Part shown: in pieces, positions 40,250 through 48,804 of the stretch
Layout of the letters: every line of letters begins with the position of its first letter
How positions within the stretch are numbered: the first letter of the stretch is position 1
Source: Acidobacteriota bacterium
GTDB lineage: Bacteria > Acidobacteriota > Thermoanaerobaculia > UBA5066
Assembly (NCBI GenBank): GCA_008363385.1
Contig: RHKY01000048.1
Span: 1 to 53,442 of the forward strand
Reading direction: 5' to 3'
DNA length: 53,442 bases
Made by a program: the position numbers and the translations under genes
The notes under the pieces: model-generated
Told to the model about the DNA's origin: nothing
Database searches by the model: none
What the model saw: only the letters and a program-made list of their open reading frames with translations

Positions 40250-42364
40250 TCAGACCAGCGTCCAGAGGGTGGAGAGGAGGATCTGGACGAGGTGGACGCC
40301 GTACGTCCGGACCTTCGCCGCGGCGGAGGGGCCGTCGTGGGCCGGGAGGAAACGCGAGTTGTTCATCGAGTCCCGGTCGAGGACGACGCGCTGCTCCGGG
40401 TCGACGTCGACGCGCGCCAGCTTCGACCCGTATGTCGTCTTCAGGCGCAGCCACTTCGAGCGGCCGTCCCAGGTGGTCCGCCAGGTCTTGCCGTTCTCGA
40501 ACGTCAGGACCACGTCGACGGGGAGGACGACGTCGCCGTCGCGCCCGACGACGACCACCGTGTCCCACGGGCCCTTCCCCCGGTCCTTTCGCCCGTCCGC
40601 CTTCCCCTTCTCTTTGGCGGCGGCGTCCCCCTTCGTCGACGTCCCCTCCTCGGTGAAGTTGACCGCCTTCCGCGCGTCGTCGTACCCGGTCCGCTCCGGG
40701 ACCTTCGTCGAGGCGGCCCGGAGGACCCGGTAGTCGACGAAGCCGGTGCCGTACCACGTCCTGGCGACGAGGTCCGCGAGCCACGGGGACGGGGCGTGGA
40801 GGGCGATGGCGTCGAAGAAGTCCCGGGAGGTGGGGTGGTCGTACCGCCACCGCTCGGCGTAGGCGCGGAAGCCCTTCCAGAAGCGCTCCTCGCCGACGAG
40901 GCGCCGGACCTGCTCGACGGCGAGGCCGGCCCGGGCGTACGAGTTCTTCGCGTACGACCCGCCGCCCCAGTACTTCCAGGAGGCGGCCAGGATCGGGTCG
41001 TAGTCGGGGCTCGAGGGGATGAAGCCCCGCGCCGGAAGGTCGAGGGGCGAGAACCCCGCCCCGAAGGGCAGCTCCAGGAAGTACCGGTAGCGACGGGTCA
41101 TCATCTCGTACTCGGTGAACGAGTTGATCCCCTCGTCCATCCAGCTCTCCTCGAACTCGTTCGAGGCGACGAGCCCCATCCAGTAGCCGTGCCCGAACTC
41201 GTGGACGACGACCATCTCCTGGGTCCGGATCCCCCGGAGCGGCCACTTCGCGAGGCCCTTCCAGGTCCCGGCGGTGTAGAGCGTCTGGTACTCCATCCCG
41301 CCGGCCCCGATCCCGTCCTCGGGCGGGTCGACGCAGGAGACCTGGGCATAGGGGTACGGGAAGGCGAAGAGCCCGAACCAGGCCAGGGCCCACTTCTGCG
41401 CGTCGGCGTACCGTGTCCACTGGTCCACGTGGTCCGGCTGCATGTAGAACAGGAGCTTCACGGGCTTCATCCCGGCCGTCAGGTCGGCCTCGCTCCGGCC
41501 GAGGAGCCGTGCCGCGCGGGCCAGCTCCTCCTTCGGGACGTCCCGGGAGGGCTCGAACGTGTCCTCCTTGACGACGTATCGCGGGTCGGCCGTCCAGGCG
41601 AAGTCGTGGATCCCCTTCTGCTCGTACCTGAGGAGCTTCCGGCCGCCCTCCTTCCGCTCGGCGACGAGGGCCCCGGCCGACCCGACGACGAACCGCTCGG
41701 GGACGTCGATCTCGACGCGGTAGTCGCCGAAGTCGGCGTAGAACTCCGAGTTGGCGTGGTACTGGTGGCAGTTCCAGCCCCCGGCGGCGCGGCCCCGGCG
41801 ACCGGCCGGCTCGTAGACCCCGATCTTCGGGTACCACTGGCCGACCATGTAGAAGTCCCGGACGTACCCGGCCCGGGCGAAGACGCGGGGCGCCTTGGCC
41901 TCCCAGCCGATCTCCAGCCGGACGGTCTCGCCGGGGCCGACCGGCCGGGGGAGGGAGACGGAGAGGACCGTCCGGTCGTCCGGGTTCCCGTCGTCCGGCG
42001 AGACGAACCGGAAGCCGGGGCGGAGGTCCTGGCCGTCCCAGGTCATCGACGTCACGTCGATGAAGCCCCAGCCGCGCTCCTCGTCGGCACGGTCCCCGCG
42101 GAGCTGCCCGCCCGACTCCCGGAAGAAGGTCGAGCGGTTGTTCCGGAAGGCGTTCCAGTAGAGGTGGAACAGGAGCTCTTGGACCGTGTCCTGCGAGGGG
42201 TTCGTCCAGAGCAGGGTCTCGGTCCCGGTGAACGCCCTCTTTTCGGGGTCCAACCGGACCCGGATGTCGTAGTCGACGACCTTCCGGGGCTCGTCGAGGG
42301 ACCGGGCGGGGAAGGGCAGAAGGCAGAGGGCGGCGAGGACCGGGCCGGCGAACCTCGTTTTCAT
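40250..42364 (-). CDS. M1-family (aminopeptidase N-like) zinc metallopeptidase, secreted
   Basis: 704 residues with a signal peptide (about 1-22). The N-terminal beta domain resembles M1 enzymes (VDYDIRVRLDPEKRAFTGTETLLW). The zinc site is H388-E-F-G-H392 with the third ligand E411 (HExxH-x18-E). The exopeptidase GAMEN box is changed to GAGGMEY, as in several bacterial periplasmic M1 relatives. A Lys/Gly/Asp-rich insertion lies near 540-565, and the last 15 residues are hydrophobic. It probably releases N-terminal residues from periplasmic peptides. TATAGT (42391-42386, minus strand) is a likely -10. Confidence 0.92.
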   Translation of the reverse strand: MKTRFAGPVLAALCLLPFPARSLDEPRKVVDYDIRVRLDPEKRAFTGTETLLWTNPSQDTVQELLFHLYWNAFRNNRSTFFRESGGQLRGDRADEERGWGFIDVTSMTWDGQDLRPGFRFVSPDDGNPDDRTVLSVSLPRPVGPGETVRLEIGWEAKAPRVFARAGYVRDFYMVGQWYPKIGVYEPAGRRGRAAGGWNCHQYHANSEFYADFGDYRVEIDVPERFVVGSAGALVAERKEGGRKLLRYEQKGIHDFAWTADPRYVVKEDTFEPSRDVPKEELARAARLLGRSEADLTAGMKPVKLLFYMQPDHVDQWTRYADAQKWALAWFGLFAFPYPYAQVSCVDPPEDGIGAGGMEYQTLYTAGTWKGLAKWPLRGIRTQEMVVVHEFGHGYWMGLVASNEFEESWMDEGINSFTEYEMMTRRYRYFLELPFGAGFSPLDLPARGFIPSSPDYDPILAASWKYWGGGSYAKNSYARAGLAVEQVRRLVGEERFWKGFRAYAERWRYDHPTSRDFFDAIALHAPSPWLADLVARTWYGTGFVDYRVLRAASTKVPERTGYDDARKAVNFTEEGTSTKGDAAAKEKGKADGRKDRGKGPWDTVVVVGRDGDVVLPVDVVLTFENGKTWRTTWDGRSKWLRLKTTYGSKLARVDVDPEQRVVLDRDSMNNSRFLPAHDGPSAAAKVRTYGVHLVQILLSTLWTLV

Positions 42365-42385
42365 GCGTCGAAAGCTCCCGGAGGG

Positions 42386-42391
42386 ACTATA
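42386..42391 (-). promoter_or_regulatory. -10 element of the M1 peptidase gene
   Basis: TATAGT on the minus strand, about 20 nt before the ATG at 42364. Confidence 0.4.
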
Positions 42392-42431
42392 CGTGCCATC
42401 GGCGCGCGCGTTCGCGAGTCGCGGAGGATCC

Positions 42432-42514
42432 GGACGAATCGGTGTGCTTGCGCTCGCGCAAACACCGCTGCCGTCACCGGAAGCCCCTTTCCGTCAACGA
42501 CTTGGACGAATCGG
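42432..42514. promoter_or_regulatory. direct repeats and inverted repeat upstream of the SPT-like gene
   Basis: The 11-mer GGACGAATCGG occurs at 42432-42442 and again at 42504-42514. Between them, 42441-42467 is an imperfect inverted repeat with TTGCGC-TC-GCGCAA at its centre and GGTGT/ACACC ends. They lie in the 277-bp gap between the divergent M1 and SPT-like genes. An extended -10 (TGC-TAAGAT, 42568-42576) follows. These are candidate regulator sites; no gene is seen in the gap. Confidence 0.4.
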
Positions 42515-42641
42515 CGGGGTTCTGGGGCCGGCCCGCGACCCGTCGGGGCGGGGACGGGGCGGGCGGATGCTAAGATCGCCGCTCGTGGCGCGTGCCCTTG
42601 GCCACGCAAAGCGCGGCTCCGCGGCCGCTTCGGAGGGGGAG

Positions 42642-43874
42642 ATGATGTCCGCTGTGAAGCCTGCGTCGACGAACCGTGCTTCCGGCCTCTCGATCTTCGA
42701 GAAGTGCCGGAAGTTCACGGTGCCGGATGAGATCCAGGCTGCGGGGGTTTACACCTTCTTCCGGACGCTCGAGTCGGGCCAGGACCCGGTGGTCAAGATC
42801 GATGGCCGGGAAATGGTCATGCTGGGGTCCAACAACTACCTCGGCCTGACGTCCCACCCGAAGGTCAAGGAGCGGGCCGGGCAGGCCCTCCGGAAGTACG
42901 GGACCGGCTGCGCCGGGAGCCGGCTCCTGAACGGGACGCTGGACATCCACGTCGAGCTGGAGGAGCGGCTGGCCGCGTTCATGAGGCGGCCGGCCTGCAT
43001 CACCTTCTCGACCGGCTTCATGGTCAACCTCGGGATCCTCGGGTCCGTCGCCGGCAAGGGCGACACGATCTACCTGGACCGGCAGGACCACGCCTGCATC
43101 TACGACGGCGCCCGGCTCGCGATCGGGGCCGACGTCCGGAAGTTCAAGCACAACGACCCGGCGGACCTGCGACGGCTCCTGGCCCTGAACGGGGACCGGG
43201 GCGGCCGGATCCTGGCGGTCGACGGCGTCTTCTCGATGGAGGGGGACATCGCCCCTCTCCCCGAGTACGCGGCGATCTGCGGCGACTACGACATGGCCCT
43301 GATGGTCGACGACGCCCACGGCATCGGGGTCCTCGGCGCCCACGGCCGCGGGACGGCGGAGCACTTCGGCGTGGAGGACCACGTCGACCTGACGATGGGG
43401 ACCTTCTCGAAGTCGCTGGCCGCCGTCGGGGGGTTCGTGGTCGGGGAGCCCGACGTCATCAAGTTCATCAAGCACCGGGCCCGGCCGCTGATCTTCACGG
43501 CGGCCCCCCCGCCGGCCTCCGTCGGGGCGGTCCTGGCGGCGCTCGAGATCCTGGAGAGCGAGCCGGAGCGCCGGGAGCACCTCTGGGAGAACACCCGCTT
43601 CATGATGACGAGCCTCCGGGCCATCGGGTTCGACTGCGGCGAGTCGTCGACGCCGGTCATCCCGATCGTGGTCGGAGACGACTACGTCGCCTTCCGGATG
43701 GCGGTCCGCCTCCAGGAGGAGGGGGTCTTCGTCAACCCCGTCGTCAGCCCGGCGACTCCTCCCGGGCGCGCTCTGATCCGGACCTCCTACATGGCCACGC
43801 ACCGCCGGGAGCACCTCGTCCGCGCCCTGGACGCCTTCCAGAAGGTCGGACGGGAGCTCGGCGTCGTCTCCTGA
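42642..43874 (+). CDS. spt: alpha-oxoamine synthase, probable serine palmitoyltransferase
   Basis: 410 residues, fold type I PLP enzyme that condenses an amino acid with an acyl thioester. Evidence: VMLGSNNYLGLTSHPKV, YGTGCAGSRLLNGTLDIHVELEERLA, VDGVFSMEGDIAPLPE, VDDAHGIGVLGAHGRGT, and the PLP lysine K257 in MGTFSKSLAAVGGF. AGVYTFFRTLESGQDPVV and RKFKHNDP resemble bacterial serine palmitoyltransferases more than BioF or Kbl. The neighbouring GNAT gene fits the ceramide step. The start at 42642 is set by GGAGGGGGAG; an in-frame GTG at 42585 eight nt after a TAAGAT could give a 19-residue extension. Kbl or BioF remain alternatives, but no tdh or bio gene is near. Confidence 0.75.
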   Translation: MMSAVKPASTNRASGLSIFEKCRKFTVPDEIQAAGVYTFFRTLESGQDPVVKIDGREMVMLGSNNYLGLTSHPKVKERAGQALRKYGTGCAGSRLLNGTLDIHVELEERLAAFMRRPACITFSTGFMVNLGILGSVAGKGDTIYLDRQDHACIYDGARLAIGADVRKFKHNDPADLRRLLALNGDRGGRILAVDGVFSMEGDIAPLPEYAAICGDYDMALMVDDAHGIGVLGAHGRGTAEHFGVEDHVDLTMGTFSKSLAAVGGFVVGEPDVIKFIKHRARPLIFTAAPPPASVGAVLAALEILESEPERREHLWENTRFMMTSLRAIGFDCGESSTPVIPIVVGDDYVAFRMAVRLQEEGVFVNPVVSPATPPGRALIRTSYMATHRREHLVRALDAFQKVGRELGVVS

Positions 43875-43944
43875 CCGCCCCGGCGATGTCGCCGGACGGG
43901 AGGGCGGGCCGGTTCTCCCGGCGCGACCGGGGGCGCGCCCGGAC

Positions 43945-45102
43945 GTGAGCCGGGCCGAGCAGGTCCGCGTCGACGAGGTCGCCGACCGGGTCGGCCTCCG
44001 GGAGTTCGTCGCGCTGCCGTTCCGCCTCTACCGCGACGACCCCGACTGGGTCCCGCCGCTGAAGAGCGACGTCCGCTGGGTCCTGGACGAGCGGAAGAAC
44101 CCGTTCTGGAAGCACGCCCGGAAGCGTCTCTTCCTCGCCCGGCGGGACGACAGGATCGTCGGGCGGGTCGCCGCGATCGTCGATCCGGAGCACAACAGGG
44201 TCCACGGGGACCGGACGGCCTTCTTCGGGTTCTTCGAGTGCGAGGACGACCCGGACGCCGCGCGGGCCCTCCTCGACGCCGCCGAGCGGGCGGTCGCCGC
44301 GATGCTCCCGGGCTGCGACAAGCTGCGGGGGCCCGTCAATCCCTCGATGAACGAGGAGGTGGGGGCCCTCCTCCCGGCCGAGAGCGAGCCGGGCTCGCCC
44401 CTCCTGATGATGACCTACAACCCGGCGTACCACCTGGACCTCTACGCCGCCGCCGGGTTCGAGAAGGAGAAGGACCTCCTGGCGATCCTGGCCCCGGTGG
44501 ACGACCGCTCGTTCGCCCGTCTCTCCCGGATCGCCGCGATCGCGCGGAAGCGGGAGCCCGGGCTCTCGGCCCGGAAGATCCGTATGGACCGGTTCGCCGA
44601 GGAGCTGGCGATCGTCAAGAGGATCTACAACGGGGCCTGGGAGAGGAACTGGGGCTTCGTCCCGATGACGTCCGAGGAGCTGGACGCCATGGCGAAGAAG
44701 CTGAAGCCCCTCGTCGAGCCGTCCTACGTCTGGTTCGCGGAGATGGACGGCGAGCCGGCCGCCTTCCTCCTCGGGATGCCCGACTTCAACCAGGTCCTGA
44801 AGAAGATGAAGGGCTCCCTCCTGCCGTTCGGCTGGCTGACCTTCCTCCTGGAGCGGAAGCGGATCGACCGGGTCCGCCTGATGGCCTTCGGGATCCTGCC
44901 GAAGTTCCGGAGGAGGGGGATCGACGCGACGCTCTTCCACCTCTCGATGGCCGAGGGGATCCGCCTCGGGGCGAAGACGGTCGAGTTCTCCTGGATGCTG
45001 GAGGACAACGTCGAGATGCTGGGGCCGCTCGAGGTGTTCGGCGGGAAGGTCTGGCGGAGGTACCGGGTCCTCTGCCGTCCGGTCCCGTCGCGGAGAGCCT
45101 GA
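43945..45102 (+). CDS. GNAT-superfamily acyltransferase, candidate bacterial ceramide synthase
   Basis: 385 residues. The N-terminal segment FVALPFRLYRDDPDWVPPL, then NPFWKHARKRLFLARRDDRIVGRVAAIVD (GNAT beta strands), and a C-terminal GNAT-like core FGILPKFRRRGIDATLFHLSM with the acyl-CoA loop RRRGID. Its size and these segments match the GNAT-type proteins that acylate the sphingoid base in bacterial sphingolipid synthesis. It lies 70 nt downstream of the SPT-like gene on the same strand, supporting that role. A protein or small-molecule acetyltransferase is the alternative. The GTG start has no clear Shine-Dalgarno. Confidence 0.65.
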   Translation: MSRAEQVRVDEVADRVGLREFVALPFRLYRDDPDWVPPLKSDVRWVLDERKNPFWKHARKRLFLARRDDRIVGRVAAIVDPEHNRVHGDRTAFFGFFECEDDPDAARALLDAAERAVAAMLPGCDKLRGPVNPSMNEEVGALLPAESEPGSPLLMMTYNPAYHLDLYAAAGFEKEKDLLAILAPVDDRSFARLSRIAAIARKREPGLSARKIRMDRFAEELAIVKRIYNGAWERNWGFVPMTSEELDAMAKKLKPLVEPSYVWFAEMDGEPAAFLLGMPDFNQVLKKMKGSLLPFGWLTFLLERKRIDRVRLMAFGILPKFRRRGIDATLFHLSMAEGIRLGAKTVEFSWMLEDNVEMLGPLEVFGGKVWRRYRVLCRPVPSRRA

Positions 45103-45143
45103 CCGGCGAGGCCGTCGCCGCGCCCGCCGTCGCGGCGCGTTCC

Positions 45144-45149
45144 TATAAT
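45144..45149 (+). promoter_or_regulatory. -10 element 6 nt before the nfeD GTG
   Basis: A consensus TATAAT is followed by GCGGTC and the GTG at 45156. There is no room for a Shine-Dalgarno, and no -35 matches the consensus. It is the clearest example of the leaderless layout in the window. Confidence 0.5.
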
Positions 45150-45155
45150 GCGGTC

Positions 45156-46457
45156 GTGAGGCTCCTCGTTGCGGTCACGGTCCTCTCCCTGGCGATCCCG
45201 GCGGTGGCCGCCGCCGAAGCCGCCCCGGGGTCGGCCTGGCTCCTGGACATCGACAGGGACATCAACGCCGTCACCGCGACGTTCGTCGCGGACACGCTGC
45301 GCGAGGCCGGCGCGGCCGGGGCGCGCGTCGTCGTCATCCGGCTGAACACCCCGGGGGGGCGCCTGGACTCCACGCGCGAGATCGCGCAGGCGATCCTGGG
45401 CGCGAAGGTGCCGGTGGTCGGGTACGTCTCTCCCCCGGGGGCGCAGGCGGCCTCCGCCGGGTTCCTCGTCCTGATGGCCTGCGACGTGGCCGCCATGGCG
45501 CCCGGGACGAACACGGGCTCCGCCTCGCCCGTCGGGAGCGGCGGCGAGGAGCTTCCCAAGACCCTCGGCAAGAAGATCACGGAGGACGCCTCGGCCCTCG
45601 TCCGGTCCCTCGTCGGGCCGCGGGGCCGGCCGGAGGACCTCGCCATCAAGGCGGTCACCGAGGCGGTCTCGTACTCCGACAAGGAGGCCCTGGAGAAGAA
45701 GCTCGTCGAGGTGGTCGCCCGCGACCTGCCCGACCTCCTCGCCCAGCTGGACGGGAGGACCGTGAAGCGGGTGGGGGGCCCCGACGTGGTCCTGAAGACC
45801 GCCGGGCTGGGGGTCGACGAGCGCCGGATGACGGCGATGCAGCGGGCCCTCGGCGTCATCGCCTCGCCGACGGTCGCCGCGCTCCTCCTCCTCCTGGGGC
45901 TCGTCGGGATCTACGCCGAGATGCAGAACCCGGGTGCGGTCTTCCCGGGCGTCATCGGGGGGATCAGCCTCCTCCTGGCCCTCTTCGCGCTCTCGGTCCT
46001 TCCGACGAACTGGGCGGCGATCGGCCTCCTCCTCCTGGGCGTCCTCTTCTTCTTCCTGGAGGTGAAGCTGACGGCCCACGGCCTGTTCGCCATCGGGGGC
46101 GGGATCGCGATGATCCTCGGGGCGGTCCTCCTCTTCCACCGCGACGAGCTGGCGCCGAAGGGGGAGCTCTGGTTCGTCGTCGGCATCGCGGCCACGACGT
46201 CGCTCATCCTCGCCGGGTTGTCGCTGAAGGCGCTGGCGATCCAGCGCCTCCCGCAGCGGACCGGGGCCGGGGCCCTCCTGGGACAGGTCGTGGCCGCCCG
46301 GGAGGCGATCGCCGACACCGGGTGGGTCTTCGTGGACGGAGCCCTCTGGGAGGCGCGGGCCGAGAAGCCCGTCGAGGCGGGGGAGCTCGTCGAGGTGGTC
46401 GCCGTGGAGGGGCTGCGCGTCGTCGTTCGCCCCGTGAAGGGAAGGAGAGAAGCGTGA
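45156..46457 (+). CDS. NfeD-family membrane serine protease (long form)
   Basis: 433 residues. A signal peptide is followed by a ClpP-like periplasmic protease domain (about 28-220) with the oxyanion motif [19 protein letters not shown] and the nucleophile in [13 protein letters not shown]. Four membrane helices come next (about 225-340, [20 protein letters not shown]), then a C-terminal OB fold (about 370-430, [29 protein letters not shown]). In archaea the equivalent protease cleaves its stomatin partner. The downstream gene is a slipin, with a GTGA overlap, so the conserved NfeD-slipin membrane quality-control pair is present. Confidence 0.92.
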   Translation: MRLLVAVTVLSLAIPAVAAAEAAPGSAWLLDIDRDINAVTATFVADTLREAGAAGARVVVIRLNTPGGRLDSTREIAQAILGAKVPVVGYVSPPGAQAASAGFLVLMACDVAAMAPGTNTGSASPVGSGGEELPKTLGKKITEDASALVRSLVGPRGRPEDLAIKAVTEAVSYSDKEALEKKLVEVVARDLPDLLAQLDGRTVKRVGGPDVVLKTAGLGVDERRMTAMQRALGVIASPTVAALLLLLGLVGIYAEMQNPGAVFPGVIGGISLLLALFALSVLPTNWAAIGLLLLGVLFFFLEVKLTAHGLFAIGGGIAMILGAVLLFHRDELAPKGELWFVVGIAATTSLILAGLSLKALAIQRLPQRTGAGALLGQVVAAREAIADTGWVFVDGALWEARAEKPVEAGELVEVVAVEGLRVVVRPVKGRREA

Positions 46458-47221
46458 ACCCGTTCCCGAACCCGGTCTTCATCGCCGTCCTGTTCGTCGT
46501 GATCCTCTTCCTGTCGAAGTGGATCAACATCCTGAACGAGTACGAGCGGGCCGTCACGTTCTGGCTCGGCCGGCTCGGGCCGGCCCCCAAGGGGCCGGGG
46601 CTGACGCTGATCTTCTGGCCGTTCGAGCGGATGGTCCGGGTGGACCTGCGGACGATCACGATGGACGTCCCCCCGCAGGACGTCATCACGCGCGACAACG
46701 TCTCCGTGAAGGTGAACGCGGTCGTCTACTTCCACGTCATGGAGCCGAGCAAGGCGATCGTGAAGGTGGCGAACTTCATGTACGCCACGTCGCAGCTCGC
46801 CCAGACGACGCTCCGGTCGATCCTCGGCCAGGCGATGCTCGACGAGCTCCTCTCCGAGCGCGAGAAGCTGAACGAGAACCTCCAGGAGGTCCTCGACCGG
46901 CACACCGACGCCTGGGGGATCAAGGTGACGATGGTCGAGGTGAAGGCCGTCGACCTCCCCCTCGAGATGCAGCGCGCCATGGCCAAGCAGGCGGAGGCCG
47001 AGCGCGAGAAGCGGGCCAAGATCATCCACGCCCAGGGGGAGTTCGAGTCCTCCCAGAAGCTCGCCGAGGCCGCCAAGACCATCGGGTCCGAGCCGCAGGC
47101 CATCCAGCTCCGGTACCTGCAGACGCTCACCGAGATCGCCACCGAGAAGAACTCCACGATCGTCTTCCCGGTCCCGGTCGACCTGATCTCCGCCTGGATG
47201 AGCCGGAAGGAGGCGAAGTGA
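46454..47221 (+). CDS. slipin (stomatin-like SPFH/band 7 protein)
   Basis: 255 residues with one N-terminal membrane helix (about 7-22). The SPFH domain has [22 protein letters not shown], the conserved slipin segment [20 protein letters not shown], and the C-terminal coiled coil [29 protein letters not shown]. It probably oligomerises as a scaffold in the inner membrane. The partner protease is NfeD upstream; SPFH-NfeD pairs are broadly conserved. GTGA overlaps join it to nfeD and to the SPOR gene. Confidence 0.93.
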   Translation: MNPFPNPVFIAVLFVVILFLSKWINILNEYERAVTFWLGRLGPAPKGPGLTLIFWPFERMVRVDLRTITMDVPPQDVITRDNVSVKVNAVVYFHVMEPSKAIVKVANFMYATSQLAQTTLRSILGQAMLDELLSEREKLNENLQEVLDRHTDAWGIKVTMVEVKAVDLPLEMQRAMAKQAEAEREKRAKIIHAQGEFESSQKLAEAAKTIGSEPQAIQLRYLQTLTEIATEKNSTIVFPVPVDLISAWMSRKEAK

Positions 47222-47892
47222 CGGAGGAGCCGGAGGGCCCGGTCCACTACCAGGTCTCCGTCACGGGCCGGCAGGCCGCCGCCTTCTTCGTCGCTCTGCT
47301 GGCGGCGCTGGGGCTCGCGTTCTTCTTCGGCATGAAGACCGGCGCCGCCGCCAAGAAGGCGCCCGACGCCGTGACCCGCCTCGCCGCCGCCTCGGACCTC
47401 CCCGTCCCGACCCTCCCGCCGCCGGAGCGGCGGGAGGAGTCCCCGCGTCCGGCGGAGCCGGAGCCGACCGCGCTGCCGGAGAGGCGGATGGGGTTCGAGG
47501 ACGCCGCGCCGAGGGAGACCCCTCGCCGGGAGGTGCGCGCGGCCGAGGAGGCCCCGGGCCAGGGAGTCACGACCAGCCGGCCCCCGGAGCCGACGGCCAC
47601 GCGGCCGCGGCCGACCCGGACGCCCGCGCCCACGGCCGAGCCGACGGCGGAGACGAAGCAGGACGGCCCGTTCTACGTCCAGGTCGCAGCGCTCTCGGCC
47701 GCAAACGCCGACGAGCTCTCTGCCCGGCTGAAGAAGGCCGGGTTCCGGCCGGACGTGGTTGCGGTGCCGGGGAAATCCGGCGTCTTCCGGGTCCGCGTCG
47801 GCCCGTACCCCGCCCGTGACCAGGCCGAGGCGGCCGTGAGGCGCCTGCAGAAGGAGAAGTGGGCGAAGGCTCCCTCGATCGTCGCCCCCTGA
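47218..47892 (+). CDS. SPOR-domain membrane protein
   Basis: 224 residues: a short cytoplasmic N-terminus, one membrane helix (about 19-40, [19 protein letters not shown]), a long Pro/Thr/Arg-rich periplasmic linker (45-145), and a C-terminal SPOR domain (about 148-220, [32 protein letters not shown]). SPOR domains bind denuded glycan strands at the septum, so a role at division or in glycan remodelling is likely. The start is a GTG overlapping the slipin TGA. Grouping with nfeD-slipin is unusual to my knowledge. Confidence 0.9.
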   Translation: MTEEPEGPVHYQVSVTGRQAAAFFVALLAALGLAFFFGMKTGAAAKKAPDAVTRLAAASDLPVPTLPPPERREESPRPAEPEPTALPERRMGFEDAAPRETPRREVRAAEEAPGQGVTTSRPPEPTATRPRPTRTPAPTAEPTAETKQDGPFYVQVAALSAANADELSARLKKAGFRPDVVAVPGKSGVFRVRVGPYPARDQAEAAVRRLQKEKWAKAPSIVAP

Positions 47893-47900
47893 GACCGGCC

Positions 47901-48788
47901 GTGGCCCGACCCCTTCCCCCAGCCGGGGAGCCCGCCCTCCCTCCGTGGATCCGCGAGCGGAAGCTCCGCCTGCGTCCGCTTCACGACGTCAAGAGCGTCC
48001 TCCGGCGCGGGCGAGTGTCCACCGTCTGCGAGGAGGCCCGGTGCCCGAACCGGACCGAGTGCTTCGAGCGCCGGACCGCGACGTTCCTGATCGCCGGCGA
48101 CGTCTGCACCCGTGCCTGCGGCTTCTGCCACATCACCTCCGGGCGCCCGGAGCCGCTCGACCCGGAGGAGCCGGCGAACGTCGCCCGGGCGGCGCGGGAG
48201 CTCTCCCTGGCCCACGTCGTCCTGACCTCGGTCGACCGCGACGACCTCCCGGACGGGGGGTCCCGTCACTGGGCGTTGACGGTGGGGGCGCTGAAGGAGG
48301 ACGACCCGGCGCGGACGGTCGAGGTCCTGACGCCGGACTTCCAGGGGGACGAAGCGTCGATCGACCGGGTGGCCGACTCCGGGCCCGACGTCTACAACCA
48401 CAACGTGGAGACGGTGCCGCGCCTCTACGCCACCGTCCGCTCCCGGTCGGACTTCGCCCGCTCGGTCGGCGTCCTGGCCCGGGTCAAGGCGCGGCATCCC
48501 GGGATCCTGACGAAGTCGGGGCTGATGCTGGGGCTCTCGGAGACGGACGGGGAGGTGGCGGAAGTCCTCGTCGCCCTCCGCGAGGCCGCGGTGGACGTCG
48601 TGACCATCGGGCAGTACCTCCGTCCGGCCCGCTGGAACCTGCCGGTCGTCGAGTACGCCCCTCCCGAGCGGTTCGAGCGCCTCCGGGACGCGGCGCTGGC
48701 CCTCGGTTTCTCTCACGTCTTCTCCGGGCCGTTCGTCCGCTCGAGCTACCGGGCCGAGGAGGCGCTCGCCCCGGTCGCGGGACGCTGA
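47901..48788 (+). CDS. lipA: lipoyl synthase
   Basis: 295 residues; a radical SAM enzyme that inserts two sulfurs into octanoyl-lysine on E2 and GcvH. The auxiliary cluster is C43-x4-C48-x5-C54 (TVCEEARCPNRTEC), and the radical SAM cluster is C69-TRA-C73-GF-C76. The conserved C-terminal motif VFSGPFVRSSYRAEE supplies the serine ligand RSSY. The E2 lipoyl domain at the left edge of the window is a client type. The GTG at 47901 lacks a Shine-Dalgarno; an in-frame GTG at 47859 with AAGGAGAA upstream, inside the SPOR gene, is an alternative start. lipB is not in the window. Confidence 0.95.
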   Translation: MARPLPPAGEPALPPWIRERKLRLRPLHDVKSVLRRGRVSTVCEEARCPNRTECFERRTATFLIAGDVCTRACGFCHITSGRPEPLDPEEPANVARAARELSLAHVVLTSVDRDDLPDGGSRHWALTVGALKEDDPARTVEVLTPDFQGDEASIDRVADSGPDVYNHNVETVPRLYATVRSRSDFARSVGVLARVKARHPGILTKSGLMLGLSETDGEVAEVLVALREAAVDVVTIGQYLRPARWNLPVVEYAPPERFERLRDAALALGFSHVFSGPFVRSSYRAEEALAPVAGR

Positions 48789-48804
48789 GGGCCCCGCCTC
48801 GCCC

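Noticed and set aside
42361-42609. An 82-codon minus-strand frame between the M1 and SPT-like genes
   Set aside because: It is composed of GC-rich arbitrary residues with no Shine-Dalgarno or recognisable motif, and it covers the repeats and -10 elements of a divergent promoter region.
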